In this document: positions 1 through 7,853 of the stretch, one piece after another
Layout: the number at the start of each line of letters is the position of its first letter
Numbering within the stretch: the stretch's first letter is position 1
Origin: Ignavibacteriaceae bacterium
Lineage (GTDB): Bacteria > Bacteroidota > Ignavibacteria > Ignavibacteriales > Ignavibacteriaceae
Length of the DNA: 50,521 nucleotides
NCBI GenBank assembly: GCA_013042995.1
Contig: JABDPB010000120.1
Location: 1-50,521 of the forward strand
Direction of reading: 5' to 3'
Program-made: the position numbers and the translations under genes
The notes under the pieces: model-generated
The model's database searches: none
Seen by the model: only the letters and a program-made list of their open reading frames with translations
Told to the model about the DNA's origin: nothing

Positions 1-317
1 AAAGAGTTGTTATTAAAGAAGGCAGTAAAATTTCAATCATTCCAGTTGAAACAATAAAATGGATTGAAGCACAAGACGATTATGTAAAAATCAATTGCGA
101 ACAGGGAAGATTTTTAAAACAGAAAACAATGAAATATTTTGAAAATCATTTAAATGAAAATAATTTTATAAGAATTCATCGATCCTACATAATTAATGTT
201 GATTTTATACAGCATCTGGAACAAACAGGGAAAGAATCCTACCAATTAATTCTCAAAAACGAAAAGCAGTTACCCGTTAGTAAAACAGGTTTAGCAAAAC
301 TTAGAAATACACTATAA
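1..317 (+). CDS. LytTR-type DNA-binding domain protein, C-terminal part (truncated by window edge)
   Basis: The frame is open from the left edge, so the gene begins outside the window. About 104 residues are visible. They match a LytTR DNA-binding domain: a start like RVVIKEG, then the segment WIEAQDDYVKI, then FIRIHRSYIINV and a basic end with LPVSKTGLAKL. Such domains usually form the output half of LytR/AlgR-family response regulators, with a receiver domain in front, and bind direct repeats upstream of target genes. The receiver is not visible here. An internal ATG at 129 is not the start, because the domain is already under way before it. Family assignment is firm; the regulated genes are unknown. 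The aldehyde dehydrogenase gene follows after about 80 bases and could be a target or just a neighbour. Confidence 0.85.
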   Translation, partial: RVVIKEGSKISIIPVETIKWIEAQDDYVKINCEQGRFLKQKTMKYFENHLNENNFIRIHRSYIINVDFIQHLEQTGKESYQLILKNEKQLPVSKTGLAKLRNTL

Positions 318-397
318 ATTTCAATTTAAATTTTCACCAAAATTGAAACTCTCTTTTAGGTTGAATATATTTGTCCATCCCAACCAAAAGGATTAAA

Positions 398-1990
398 ATG
401 ATACTCGACAAGGACCTTCTCTCTATACAAGAAGCTCGCAATTTAGCAGCTAATACAAAAGAAGCGCAGCTCGAATTTCAGCATTTCAATCAGCAGCAGG
501 TTGATAAAATTATTAAGTCTATGGCAGAAGCCGGATATGAAGCTTCAGAAAAACTTGCAAAAATGGCATGTGATGAAAGCGGTTTTGGAGTTTATAGAGA
601 TAAGATTATTAAAAACCAATTTAGCACAAAGGATGTTTTCAAATCAATTAAGAATCTTAAAACAGTCGGTATTATTGCTGAAGAAGCAGATGGAAAAGTA
701 TTAAAAATTGCTGTGCCAATGGGAGTTGTCTGTGCATTAGTTCCTTCAACCAATCCAACTTCAACTGCAATGTTTAAAGCGTTGATTTCTTTAAAGAGCA
801 GAAACGGAATTGTTGCAAGTCCACACCCACGAACTGCAAAATGCACAGCAGAAGCATTAAAAATTTTATCCGAAGCAGCAGAAAATGCAGGTGCACCAAA
901 AGGTTTAGTTCAATGTATGAAAGAACCGACAATTGAAGGTACAAATGCCTTGATGCAGGATAAAAATATTGCAGTGATTCTCGCTACAGGAAGCAACCCA
1001 ATGGTAAAAGCTGCATACAGCTCAGGCAAACCTGCGTACGGCGTTGGTTCAGGAAATGTACCTGCATTCATTGAACGAAGTGCAAACTATCAAAAGGCTG
1101 TTGCAGATATTGTTTACGGGACTACTTTCGACAACGGTACCCTCTGTTCTTCAGAACAATCTATGATTGTTGATCTTCCTCTAAAGGAAAAAGTAATTGA
1201 AGAAGCAAAACTGCAATGCTGTTATTTTGTAAATGCAGAAGAAAAAGAAAAACTTGCAAGAGCAATTCAGAATGATTTCCGAATCAATCCTGACATTGTT
1301 GGAAAGCCTGCAACGTTCATTGCTGACTATGCCGGATTTTCTGTTCCTGAAAACACAAAGGTATTAGTTGCAAATTGTTTTGATGTAGGAAGAAGTGAAC
1401 CGCTTTCAATTGAAAAGCTATCACCCATTTTATCTTTTTATGTTGTTGATGGCTGGCTGGAAGGGTGTCATCGCTGCATTGATTTATTAAAGTTCGGCGG
1501 GATCGGACACACAATGGTTATCCATTCTAACGATGAACCCATAATTATGAAATTTGCTTTGGAAAAACCTGCGTTCAGAATTTTAGTTAACACAGTGGCA
1601 TCAGTTGGAGCAGTTGGTTACACAACTTCACTCGATCCATCCATGACCTTAGGTCCCGGTACCTGGGGTGGATCAATAATTTCTGATAACGTAACTGCAA
1701 AGCATTTAATGAATGTAAAAAGCCTTGCTTTTGAAACTAATCCTGTAAATAAAGGGAAATCTGTTGATAAATTTGAAACACAAAAGTATAAAGGTGTAAA
1801 AGATTGGTTTATGAAAGAAATTGAAGAAAGATTAAAAGAACGTGCAGGGAATCCTCCTTTAAAAGATATATATACTTATCAAGAAAAAGTTACCACTGCA
1901 GTGCAACCTGAAGTAGAAAGGAAACCGATAACCTTTGGCAGCGGCATAACTGAAGAAGAAATTCAAAAAATAATAAAAGAATTTTCTTAG
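398..1990 (+). CDS. CoA-acylating aldehyde dehydrogenase (acetaldehyde dehydrogenase type)
   Basis: Aldehyde dehydrogenase superfamily protein of about 530 residues. It resembles the acylating branch (EutE, PduP, N-terminal half of AdhE), which interconverts an aldehyde plus CoA and NAD+ with acyl-CoA. Visible signs are an early [20 protein letters not shown] segment, [12 protein letters not shown], and the catalytic cysteine in [12 protein letters not shown] (Cys250 counted from this start). The C-terminal part has the GPGTWGGS segment typical of this branch. It is longer than EutE (about 470) but lacks the iron alcohol dehydrogenase half of AdhE. I start it at the ATG at 398, preceded by AAAAGG; a TTG at 371 is in frame but less likely. 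It overlaps the convergent next gene by four bases at the stop codons. The physiological aldehyde cannot be told from sequence; no microcompartment shell genes are in the window. Confidence 0.88.
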   Translation: MILDKDLLSIQEARNLAANTKEAQLEFQHFNQQQVDKIIKSMAEAGYEASEKLAKMACDESGFGVYRDKIIKNQFSTKDVFKSIKNLKTVGIIAEEADGKVLKIAVPMGVVCALVPSTNPTSTAMFKALISLKSRNGIVASPHPRTAKCTAEALKILSEAAENAGAPKGLVQCMKEPTIEGTNALMQDKNIAVILATGSNPMVKAAYSSGKPAYGVGSGNVPAFIERSANYQKAVADIVYGTTFDNGTLCSSEQSMIVDLPLKEKVIEEAKLQCCYFVNAEEKEKLARAIQNDFRINPDIVGKPATFIADYAGFSVPENTKVLVANCFDVGRSEPLSIEKLSPILSFYVVDGWLEGCHRCIDLLKFGGIGHTMVIHSNDEPIIMKFALEKPAFRILVNTVASVGAVGYTTSLDPSMTLGPGTWGGSIISDNVTAKHLMNVKSLAFETNPVNKGKSVDKFETQKYKGVKDWFMKEIEERLKERAGNPPLKDIYTYQEKVTTAVQPEVERKPITFGSGITEEEIQKIIKEFS

Positions 1991-2709
1991 TGCGAAAATT
2001 GCGGAAATAAGTGAGAAAATTCCTGTACTACAGCTTCGGCAATTAAATTTGAGGCACCTTTGTGTGTAAGCAAATCTGTATTAAGTACTAAATGGTAAAG
2101 CAGTGGATCATCAATATCAGCATTGAAATATGATCTAATATACTTTCGCCTGTTTTCATCTTCTTTTTTAATATGATTTAGAGCGTCCTTTTCATTCAAT
2201 CCTAGAAGTTCCATCATATGTTCAACTCGTTTTTCCATTGATGCAACCAACCTGATGTGAAAGGCATTTTTTAGTTTTAAGGTAATTACGCTCGCACCTC
2301 TTCCAACAATTACAACATTTCCCATCCGTGCAAGCTGAAAAATTGTTTCTGTGGTTTTATGAATGATTGTCCACTCAGATGGTTTTAATCCCAGCAGTTC
2401 ATAAACAGCGGAGGTAACGTGCTTATATTTTTCTTCTTTCATAAATTCTGATATTTGTTCCGGTAGCTTGTTATCTTCAAGTACTTTTTCAATAAGATTC
2501 TTATCAAAGAAAGCCCACTTTACTCTTTCCGGTTCAGAATACGAATCCATTGTTTGGATTAAACTCTCACAGACAGGTTTAGCCCCAGCACCTGTTTGAC
2601 GTGAAATTGTGATGCACGGATAGAGTTCACGATTTGCAAATATAGTTTCACTTTTTTGAGTATGGGAATCTATATAGCGTTTACATTTTTCGTACACCCC
2701 TATTGCCAT
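1987..2709 (-). CDS. Cytidylate kinase-like family protein
   Basis: 240 residues. The N-terminal part reads CITISRQTGAGAKPVCESL, a P-loop-like segment in which the usual GKS/GKT is replaced by GAK, as in the cytidylate-kinase-like family (Pfam Cytidylate_kin2). Further on are VVIVGRGASVIT and AFHIRLVASMEKRV, followed by a helical region resembling the lid of nucleoside monophosphate kinases. True Cmk phosphorylates CMP/dCMP; members of this family are mostly uncharacterised, so the substrate is open. The start is supported by an unusually strong Shine-Dalgarno sequence, AAAGGAGG, nine bases upstream. The gene is convergent with the aldehyde dehydrogenase and lies downstream of the class V aminotransferase, separated by about 100 bases. 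Confidence 0.8.
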   Translation of the reverse strand: MAIGVYEKCKRYIDSHTQKSETIFANRELYPCITISRQTGAGAKPVCESLIQTMDSYSEPERVKWAFFDKNLIEKVLEDNKLPEQISEFMKEEKYKHVTSAVYELLGLKPSEWTIIHKTTETIFQLARMGNVVIVGRGASVITLKLKNAFHIRLVASMEKRVEHMMELLGLNEKDALNHIKKEDENRRKYIRSYFNADIDDPLLYHLVLNTDLLTHKGASNLIAEAVVQEFSHLFPQFSH

Positions 2710-2718
2710 TTGGTAAAA

Positions 2719-2726
2719 CCTCCTTT
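2719..2726 (-). promoter_or_regulatory. Strong Shine-Dalgarno sequence of the cytidylate-kinase-like gene
   Basis: AAAGGAGG on the minus strand, nine bases before the ATG at 2709. Most genes in this window have weak or no recognisable ribosome binding sites, as is usual in Bacteroidota, so this near-perfect match stands out and fixes the start codon. Confidence 0.75.
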
Positions 2727-2808
2727 AATAAATACAGATAACTTTTAGCATTTACTGATAATTTAAACTAATATTTAAGAAATACAACTGCGGAAGGATA
2801 AAAGATTT

Positions 2809-4311
2809 TCAGTCTATTTCAACCGATTCCTTGTGTGAAAGGGTGAACCAACTTTTTACTTTTTCTTTTTCTTTTTCTTTGCCATCCATACTAATATGGA
2901 AGTACTCATTTTTATTAATATCATATGAATAATCGTTCTGCCAGTCTCCAATATTTTTTACTGTTTCATCAATAGCATTTGTAATAAAATTGAGTTCTTC
3001 ATTTGTCATTGTTGGATGAATTGACATTCGCACCCAGCCGGGTTTTTCTGATAGATCGCCAATATTAATTCTATCCGTAATTTTTTTTGAGCTGAGTGGA
3101 TCAACGTGAAGCAAATAATGTCCGTAAGTTCCAGCACATGAGCAGCCTCCTCTTACCTGAATTCCAAATCTGTCGTTTAACAATTTTACAAGCAGGTTAT
3201 AGTGAATATTTTCAATGTAAAATGAGATTGCCCCAAGCCTTTTTTGAATATGTCTCGCAAGAATGTGCAAGCCGTTTATTTTTTCCAATTCACTAAAAGC
3301 GATTTTAACTAATTCCTCTTCACGTGCACGCATTTTTTCAACATTCATTTCTTCTTTAAGCTTAATACAGAGCGCTGCTTTTATCGCCTGCAGAAAAGCA
3401 GGTGTTCCGCCGTCTTCACGTGCTTCAATATTTGAAACAAATTTGTGCTGCCCCCAGGGATTCGTCCAATCAACTGTGCCGCCGCCCGGATGATCGGGAA
3501 TTTTGTTTGTATAAAGTTGTGAATCAAAAATCATCACACCGGATGAGCCTGGGCCACCAAGAAATTTATGAGGTGAAAAAAATATCGCATCTAGTTTTTC
3601 TTCCGAATCCTTTGGATGCATATCGATTTTTAAGTAGGGTGCAGAAGCTGCAAAATCAATAAAGCAGTAGCCATCGTACCTGTGCATTATTTTCGCCATT
3701 TGATGGTACGGTGTTTCAATTCCAGTAACATTTGAACAGGCAGTAAATGCACCAATTTTCAATTTCCTGCTCTTATACTTCTCTAATTTTTTTTCTAAAT
3801 CATTAAGGTCTACTAATCCTTCATTGTCAGGTGAGAGAACAGCTACATCGGCAATTGTTTCAAGCCATGTTGTTTGGTTAGAGTGGTGCTCCATATGCGT
3901 GACTAAAACAACGGGACGAAGTTCTTCCGGCAGATGCAGATAGTCGCTAAGCTGCTCTGGAATTTTTAAACCGAGTAATCTTTGAAATTTGCAAATAAGT
4001 CCCGTCATTCCGGAACTGGCAGTTAGAATAACATCATCTTTTCCGGCATTGCAATGTTCTTTAATTATTTTGTGTGCATAATGATACGCATGAGTCATCG
4101 AAGTTCCGGTCTCACTCGATTCAGAATGTGTGTTGCCAACGAGCGGACCGAATTCATTTTTTATTTTATCCTCGATCGGTTTGTACAATCTGCCACTTGC
4201 TATCCAATCGGCATAAACAATTCTCTTGTCACCATAAGGTGAATTAAAAGTTTTATCCCAGCCTACAATGTTTTCTCTAAACTGAGCGAAATGTTCTTCT
4301 AATTTTTGCAT
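2809..4311 (-). CDS. Class V aminotransferase-fold PLP enzyme (cysteine-desulfurase-like)
   Basis: 500 residues, fold type I PLP enzyme of the aminotransferase class V family. The cofactor region is clear: FIDFAASAPY holds the aspartate that pairs with the pyridine nitrogen (Asp219) and FFSPHKFLGGPG holds the Schiff-base lysine (Lys249). THMEHHSNQ contains the histidine that stacks on the ring in NifS/SufS relatives. Near the C terminus is RGGCSCAGTYGHY, placed like the catalytic Cys loop of SufS. It is about 100 residues longer than SufS and the N-terminal part differs, so a role in Fe-S assembly is not implied; selenocysteine lyase or another PLP lyase is possible. No Suf or Isc genes are nearby. 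The C-terminal tail contains an EKEKEK tract encoded by a hexamer repeat. Confidence 0.85.
   Translation of the reverse strand: MQKLEEHFAQFRENIVGWDKTFNSPYGDKRIVYADWIASGRLYKPIEDKIKNEFGPLVGNTHSESSETGTSMTHAYHYAHKIIKEHCNAGKDDVILTASSGMTGLICKFQRLLGLKIPEQLSDYLHLPEELRPVVLVTHMEHHSNQTTWLETIADVAVLSPDNEGLVDLNDLEKKLEKYKSRKLKIGAFTACSNVTGIETPYHQMAKIMHRYDGYCFIDFAASAPYLKIDMHPKDSEEKLDAIFFSPHKFLGGPGSSGVMIFDSQLYTNKIPDHPGGGTVDWTNPWGQHKFVSNIEAREDGGTPAFLQAIKAALCIKLKEEMNVEKMRAREEELVKIAFSELEKINGLHILARHIQKRLGAISFYIENIHYNLLVKLLNDRFGIQVRGGCSCAGTYGHYLLHVDPLSSKKITDRINIGDLSEKPGWVRMSIHPTMTNEELNFITNAIDETVKNIGDWQNDYSYDINKNEYFHISMDGKEKEKEKVKSWFTLSHKESVEID
2859..2880. repeat. Hexanucleotide microsatellite CTTTTT x3.7
   Basis: Three perfect copies of CTTTTT plus a partial copy, read on the plus strand. 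On the coding (minus) strand this gives alternating GAA/AAA codons near the end of the aminotransferase. Change in copy number would add or remove Glu-Lys pairs without a frameshift. Confidence 0.85.
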
Positions 4312-4448
4312 TTATTAAGTTAAATATCTTTCGTTCATTTGAAGTGTGAATATAACAAAATGAATGAGGCAAAACATTAGCAATAATTTTACGTATATGA
4401 GTCTTTTCGGTATTTTAGTGCATAAAATATTAAGAAGAAATTTTAGAA

Positions 4449-5372
4449 ATGAAGTATTTAATCGGCATAGATGGCGGGGGAACAAAAACAGACTGCGCAA
4501 TTGCAGATCTATCGGGAAGAATAATTTACCAGACAGTTGGTAAGCCATCCAACTTTTTGATAATTGGTGTTGAAGAAACAGTTGCAAATCTTTTTGCCGC
4601 GATTGAAGAATGTCTCTTTGAACTTAAAGGAGATTTCTCGGATGTGAAACAGATTGTAATCGGTGTTGCAGGTGCAGGCAGAAAAGATGATGCAGAACTG
4701 CTTGAAATGAGCTTCAAAGAATATGCAGATAACGAAGGTATTCACTTTAAAGGCGTAAAAGTCGTAAGCGATGCACAGGTTGCACTGGAAGGCGCTTTTC
4801 CAAATTCTGCAGGCTGTATATTAATTGCAGGCACAGGTTCAATTCTTTTTGGAAAAGACGATAAAGGAAATATCCATCGTGTGGGGGGCTTTGGAAGATT
4901 AATCGGCGATGAAGGAAGCGGCTACTGCATTGGCAGAAAAGCATTGAATGCTGTATCAAAAGAAATAGACGGGCGAGGTGAAAAAACACTAATTACAGAA
5001 ATGGTGAATAACAAAATAGATTTCGGAGTTTCAGATAAGCTAGTTAATAAAGTTTATAAAGAAAAATTAGACATCGCATCAATTGCAAAAATTGTAATTG
5101 AAGCAGCAGAAAAAGGAGACAATTCTGCTAATAAAATATTATTATATGAAACAGATGAATTAGTGCTTCACCTAAAATCAATTTTGCAAAAAATTCCTGT
5201 GAAAAAACTAAATATTTCTTTTTCCGGCAGCTTAATTGATAACAGAAATTTCTATTCCGATTTGTTGAAGAAAAAAATAAAAGAAAGCCTGCCACAAATT
5301 ATTATTACAAAGCCTGCGCTCTCCCCCGTAGCTGGAGCTATCCAAATTGCTAAAAAAATTCTCGCCACATAA
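4449..5372 (+). CDS. BadF/BadG/BcrA/BcrD-family kinase, likely N-acetylglucosamine or MurNAc kinase
   Basis: 307 residues of the ASKHA fold. The phosphate-1 loop DGGGTKTD is at residues 8-15, the second phosphate loop is seen in IVIGVAGAG, and the adenosine motif in ILIAGTGSILFG, followed by GGFGRLIGDEGSGYCIG. The family includes mammalian N-acetylglucosamine kinase and bacterial MurK, which phosphorylates amino sugars released from cell-wall turnover; other members activate benzoyl-CoA reductase, but those carry extra features absent here. It opens a plus-strand run and is followed after 11 bases by an AmpG permease. The context therefore favours phosphorylation of GlcNAc and/or MurNAc imported from the periplasm. 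That substrate is inferred from neighbours. The gene is divergent from the aminotransferase, with 137 bases between them. Confidence 0.85.
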   Translation: MKYLIGIDGGGTKTDCAIADLSGRIIYQTVGKPSNFLIIGVEETVANLFAAIEECLFELKGDFSDVKQIVIGVAGAGRKDDAELLEMSFKEYADNEGIHFKGVKVVSDAQVALEGAFPNSAGCILIAGTGSILFGKDDKGNIHRVGGFGRLIGDEGSGYCIGRKALNAVSKEIDGRGEKTLITEMVNNKIDFGVSDKLVNKVYKEKLDIASIAKIVIEAAEKGDNSANKILLYETDELVLHLKSILQKIPVKKLNISFSGSLIDNRNFYSDLLKKKIKESLPQIIITKPALSPVAGAIQIAKKILAT

Positions 5373-5383
5373 AGTGGAAAAGA

Positions 5384-6679
5384 ATGCCAAATAATAAATC
5401 CAAGGAAAGAAATCCGTGGTTCTGGATTCCATCGCTCTATCTTGCAGAAGGTCTTCCGTACGTTGTTGTTATGACTGTTTCAGTTATAATGTATAAACGG
5501 CTGGAAATTTCAAACACGGAGATTGCACTTTACACAAGCTGGCTTTATTTGCCCTGGGTAATAAAACCATTCTGGAGTCCCGTTGTTGATCTGCTGAAAA
5601 CAAAAAGATTTTGGATTGTTGTAATGCAATTTTTTATAGGCGCAGGTTTGGCAGGAGTTGCGCTTACGCTTCCCACAGAAAATTTTTTTAAATACACACT
5701 TGCTTTTTTTTGGCTGATGGCTTTCAGTTCCGCAACACACGACATTGCTGCCGATGGTTTTTATATGCTGGGATTAAAGGAACATGAACAAGCTTTTTTT
5801 GTTGGGATAAGAGCGACGTTTTACAGAATTGCTTTTATTGCAGGGCAAGGACTACTTGTTATTCTTGCTGGACAAATTGAAGTAACTTCAGGTGACATCC
5901 CTTATGCGTGGATGATTACATTTTTTATTCTTGCTGGAATGTTCATTTTATTTTTTACCTATCATCTATTTGTTCTACCTTATCCCAAAAGTGACTTAAA
6001 AAGAAGTGAAGTTCAGTTAAAAAAATTCTTTAATGAATTTGTTAGAACTTTCGCTTCGTTTTTTAAGAAGAAAGAAATCCTGCTGATACTTTTGTTCGTT
6101 CTTTTTTACCGCTTTGCTGAGGCACAGCTTGTAAAAATGGCTTCGCCTTTCTTATTAGATGAAAAAGATGTTGGCGGTTTGGCATTAACTACAAGCCAGG
6201 TTGGATTAGTTTATGGAACTGTTGGTGTAATTGCTCTTTCGCTCGGCGGAATTTTAGGAGGAATTGCCGCTGCAAGAAATGGTTTGAAATTCTGGATATG
6301 GTGGATGCTGATTGCAATTAATTTGCCAAACGTTGTGTATGTTTATTTAGCGATTACTCAAACCTCAAATTTTCTTTTAATTAATATTAGCGTTGCAATT
6401 GAACAGTTCGGCTACGGTTTTGGTTTTACCGCGTTCATGCTTTATTTAATTTACATTTCAGAAGGCGAATTTAAAACGGCGCATTACGCAATTGCAACTG
6501 GTTTTATGGCTTTAGGTATGATGCTGCCCGGAATGATAAGCGGGTGGATTCAGGAGCAGCTTGGTTACCAAAACTTTTTTATCTGGATTTGCATTTCAAC
6601 TATTCCTGCATTTATAATTACAAAGCTTATTAATATTGATCCGTTGTTCGGGAAAAAAATTTCTCAAAATAATGAGTAA
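5384..6679 (+). CDS. ampG: AmpG-type muropeptide permease (MFS)
   Basis: 431 residues, strongly hydrophobic with about 12 predicted membrane spans. The opening segment WIPSLYLAEGLPY, followed by LYTSWLYLPWVIKPFWSPVVD, is characteristic of the AmpG branch of the major facilitator superfamily. AmpG imports anhydro-muropeptides (GlcNAc-1,6-anhydroMurNAc peptides) across the inner membrane for recycling. SSATHDIAADGFY, after the third or fourth span, also fits. It lies 11 bases after the sugar kinase and overlaps the next gene by eight bases, so all three are probably co-transcribed. Substrate transport is inferred from the family and from the NagZ-like enzyme two genes downstream. Confidence 0.88.
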   Translation: MPNNKSKERNPWFWIPSLYLAEGLPYVVVMTVSVIMYKRLEISNTEIALYTSWLYLPWVIKPFWSPVVDLLKTKRFWIVVMQFFIGAGLAGVALTLPTENFFKYTLAFFWLMAFSSATHDIAADGFYMLGLKEHEQAFFVGIRATFYRIAFIAGQGLLVILAGQIEVTSGDIPYAWMITFFILAGMFILFFTYHLFVLPYPKSDLKRSEVQLKKFFNEFVRTFASFFKKKEILLILLFVLFYRFAEAQLVKMASPFLLDEKDVGGLALTTSQVGLVYGTVGVIALSLGGILGGIAAARNGLKFWIWWMLIAINLPNVVYVYLAITQTSNFLLINISVAIEQFGYGFGFTAFMLYLIYISEGEFKTAHYAIATGFMALGMMLPGMISGWIQEQLGYQNFFIWICISTIPAFIITKLINIDPLFGKKISQNNE

Positions 6680-7829
6680 AACAATTACAATTATTCTGAT
6701 TTTTTCAATTTGTTTATTTGTTTTCTGCAACAATTCTTCCGAAGAAAAATTATATCAATCGGTTTACGATTTTTCAGAGGTTGAAAGAGTAATTAAGGAC
6801 GCAATTGAAAAAGAAACTTTTCCCGGTGCAGTAGTTTTAGTTTGGAAAGATGGCAAAACAATTTTTCAAAATCCATTCGGTCACTTTACTTATCATGAAA
6901 ATTCCGACTTGGTCACTTTAAACACAATTTACGATCTCGCATCTCTCACAAAAGTGTTAGCTACTACTACTGCAACAATGATCTGCGTTGATAAAAATCT
7001 CTTCAACCTGGAAAACAAAGTTTCCGAATACATTCCGTATTTCGGATCAAACGAAAAAGAAAATGTAACAATTAAAAATCTTCTTCTTCACAACAGCGGC
7101 TTGCCTTCATGGAATATATTTTACAATAAAAATTTAACTGAAGAAGAAATATTATATGATATTTATAATTCTGAAATTAAATTTCAACCGGGTACAAAAA
7201 CTCTTTATTCTGATTTGGGAATGATTGTTTTGGGAAAAGTGATTGAAAAAGCATCAAATAAAAGTTTGGATGAGTTTTGCAAAGAAAAAATATTTATTCC
7301 TCTAAAAATGAATAATACTTTTTTTAATCCGCCCGATTCTGTAAAAGATCGAATACCGCCGACCGAAGTGGATAATTATTGGAGAATGAGATTAATCAAA
7401 GGAGAAGTTCACGATGAAAATGCTTCACTTTTGGATGGAGCTGCGGGACACGCAGGTTTATTTTCAACTGCAGAAGATATTTGCAAATTACTGGAAATAA
7501 TTATGTTTAAAGGCAAAGCAAGCGAAAATCAACTAATAAAAAAAGAAACAATAGCACTATTTACATCAGTAAACAAATCTAAAAATGAACGCTTGCTAGG
7601 TTGGGATTTGAAATCCGCAACTGGTTCTTCTGCCGGGAGTAAATTTTCAAAAGACTCTTTCGGACATACAGGCTTTACAGGAACCTCTATTTGGATTGAT
7701 CCGGCAAGGAATTTATTTGTTGTTTTTTTAACAAACAGAGTTTATCCTTCCAGAGAAAATAAAAAGATTTTGCAAGTGAGACCAAAGCTTCACGATGCTG
7801 TAATTGATGCGATTGAACGAGGGCAGTAA
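6672..7829 (+). CDS. Exported serine hydrolase, class C beta-lactamase/DD-peptidase fold
   Basis: About 385 residues. The N terminus is a signal peptide with a cysteine after LFVF, a poor lipobox because Phe precedes Cys, so lipidation is uncertain. The catalytic SxxK is SLTK (Ser91-Lys94) in DLASLTKVLATT. The second motif is YSDLG, where class C enzymes have YxN, and the third is FGHTGFTG, containing HTG. Such proteins act on D-amino-acid peptides or esters (DD-carboxypeptidase, D-aminopeptidase, esterase). I start it at the ATG at 6672, overlapping the ampG stop; a start at 6636 would put 12 extra residues before the signal peptide. Position between ampG and a NagZ-like gene suggests trimming of stem peptides from cell-wall fragments. 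Confidence 0.85.
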   Translation: MSKTITIILIFSICLFVFCNNSSEEKLYQSVYDFSEVERVIKDAIEKETFPGAVVLVWKDGKTIFQNPFGHFTYHENSDLVTLNTIYDLASLTKVLATTTATMICVDKNLFNLENKVSEYIPYFGSNEKENVTIKNLLLHNSGLPSWNIFYNKNLTEEEILYDIYNSEIKFQPGTKTLYSDLGMIVLGKVIEKASNKSLDEFCKEKIFIPLKMNNTFFNPPDSVKDRIPPTEVDNYWRMRLIKGEVHDENASLLDGAAGHAGLFSTAEDICKLLEIIMFKGKASENQLIKKETIALFTSVNKSKNERLLGWDLKSATGSSAGSKFSKDSFGHTGFTGTSIWIDPARNLFVVFLTNRVYPSRENKKILQVRPKLHDAVIDAIERGQ

Positions 7830-7853
7830 TAATTTCAAACCAAAAAATTATCT

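Noticed and set aside
2809..4311. Assignment of the class V aminotransferase as SufS for Fe-S cluster assembly
   Set aside because: The Cys loop is similar, but the protein is about 100 residues too long and no suf genes are adjacent.
6636..6672. Start of the serine hydrolase at 6636
   Set aside because: It would overlap ampG by 44 bases and put 12 polar residues ahead of an otherwise normal signal peptide; the ATG at 6672 fits better.
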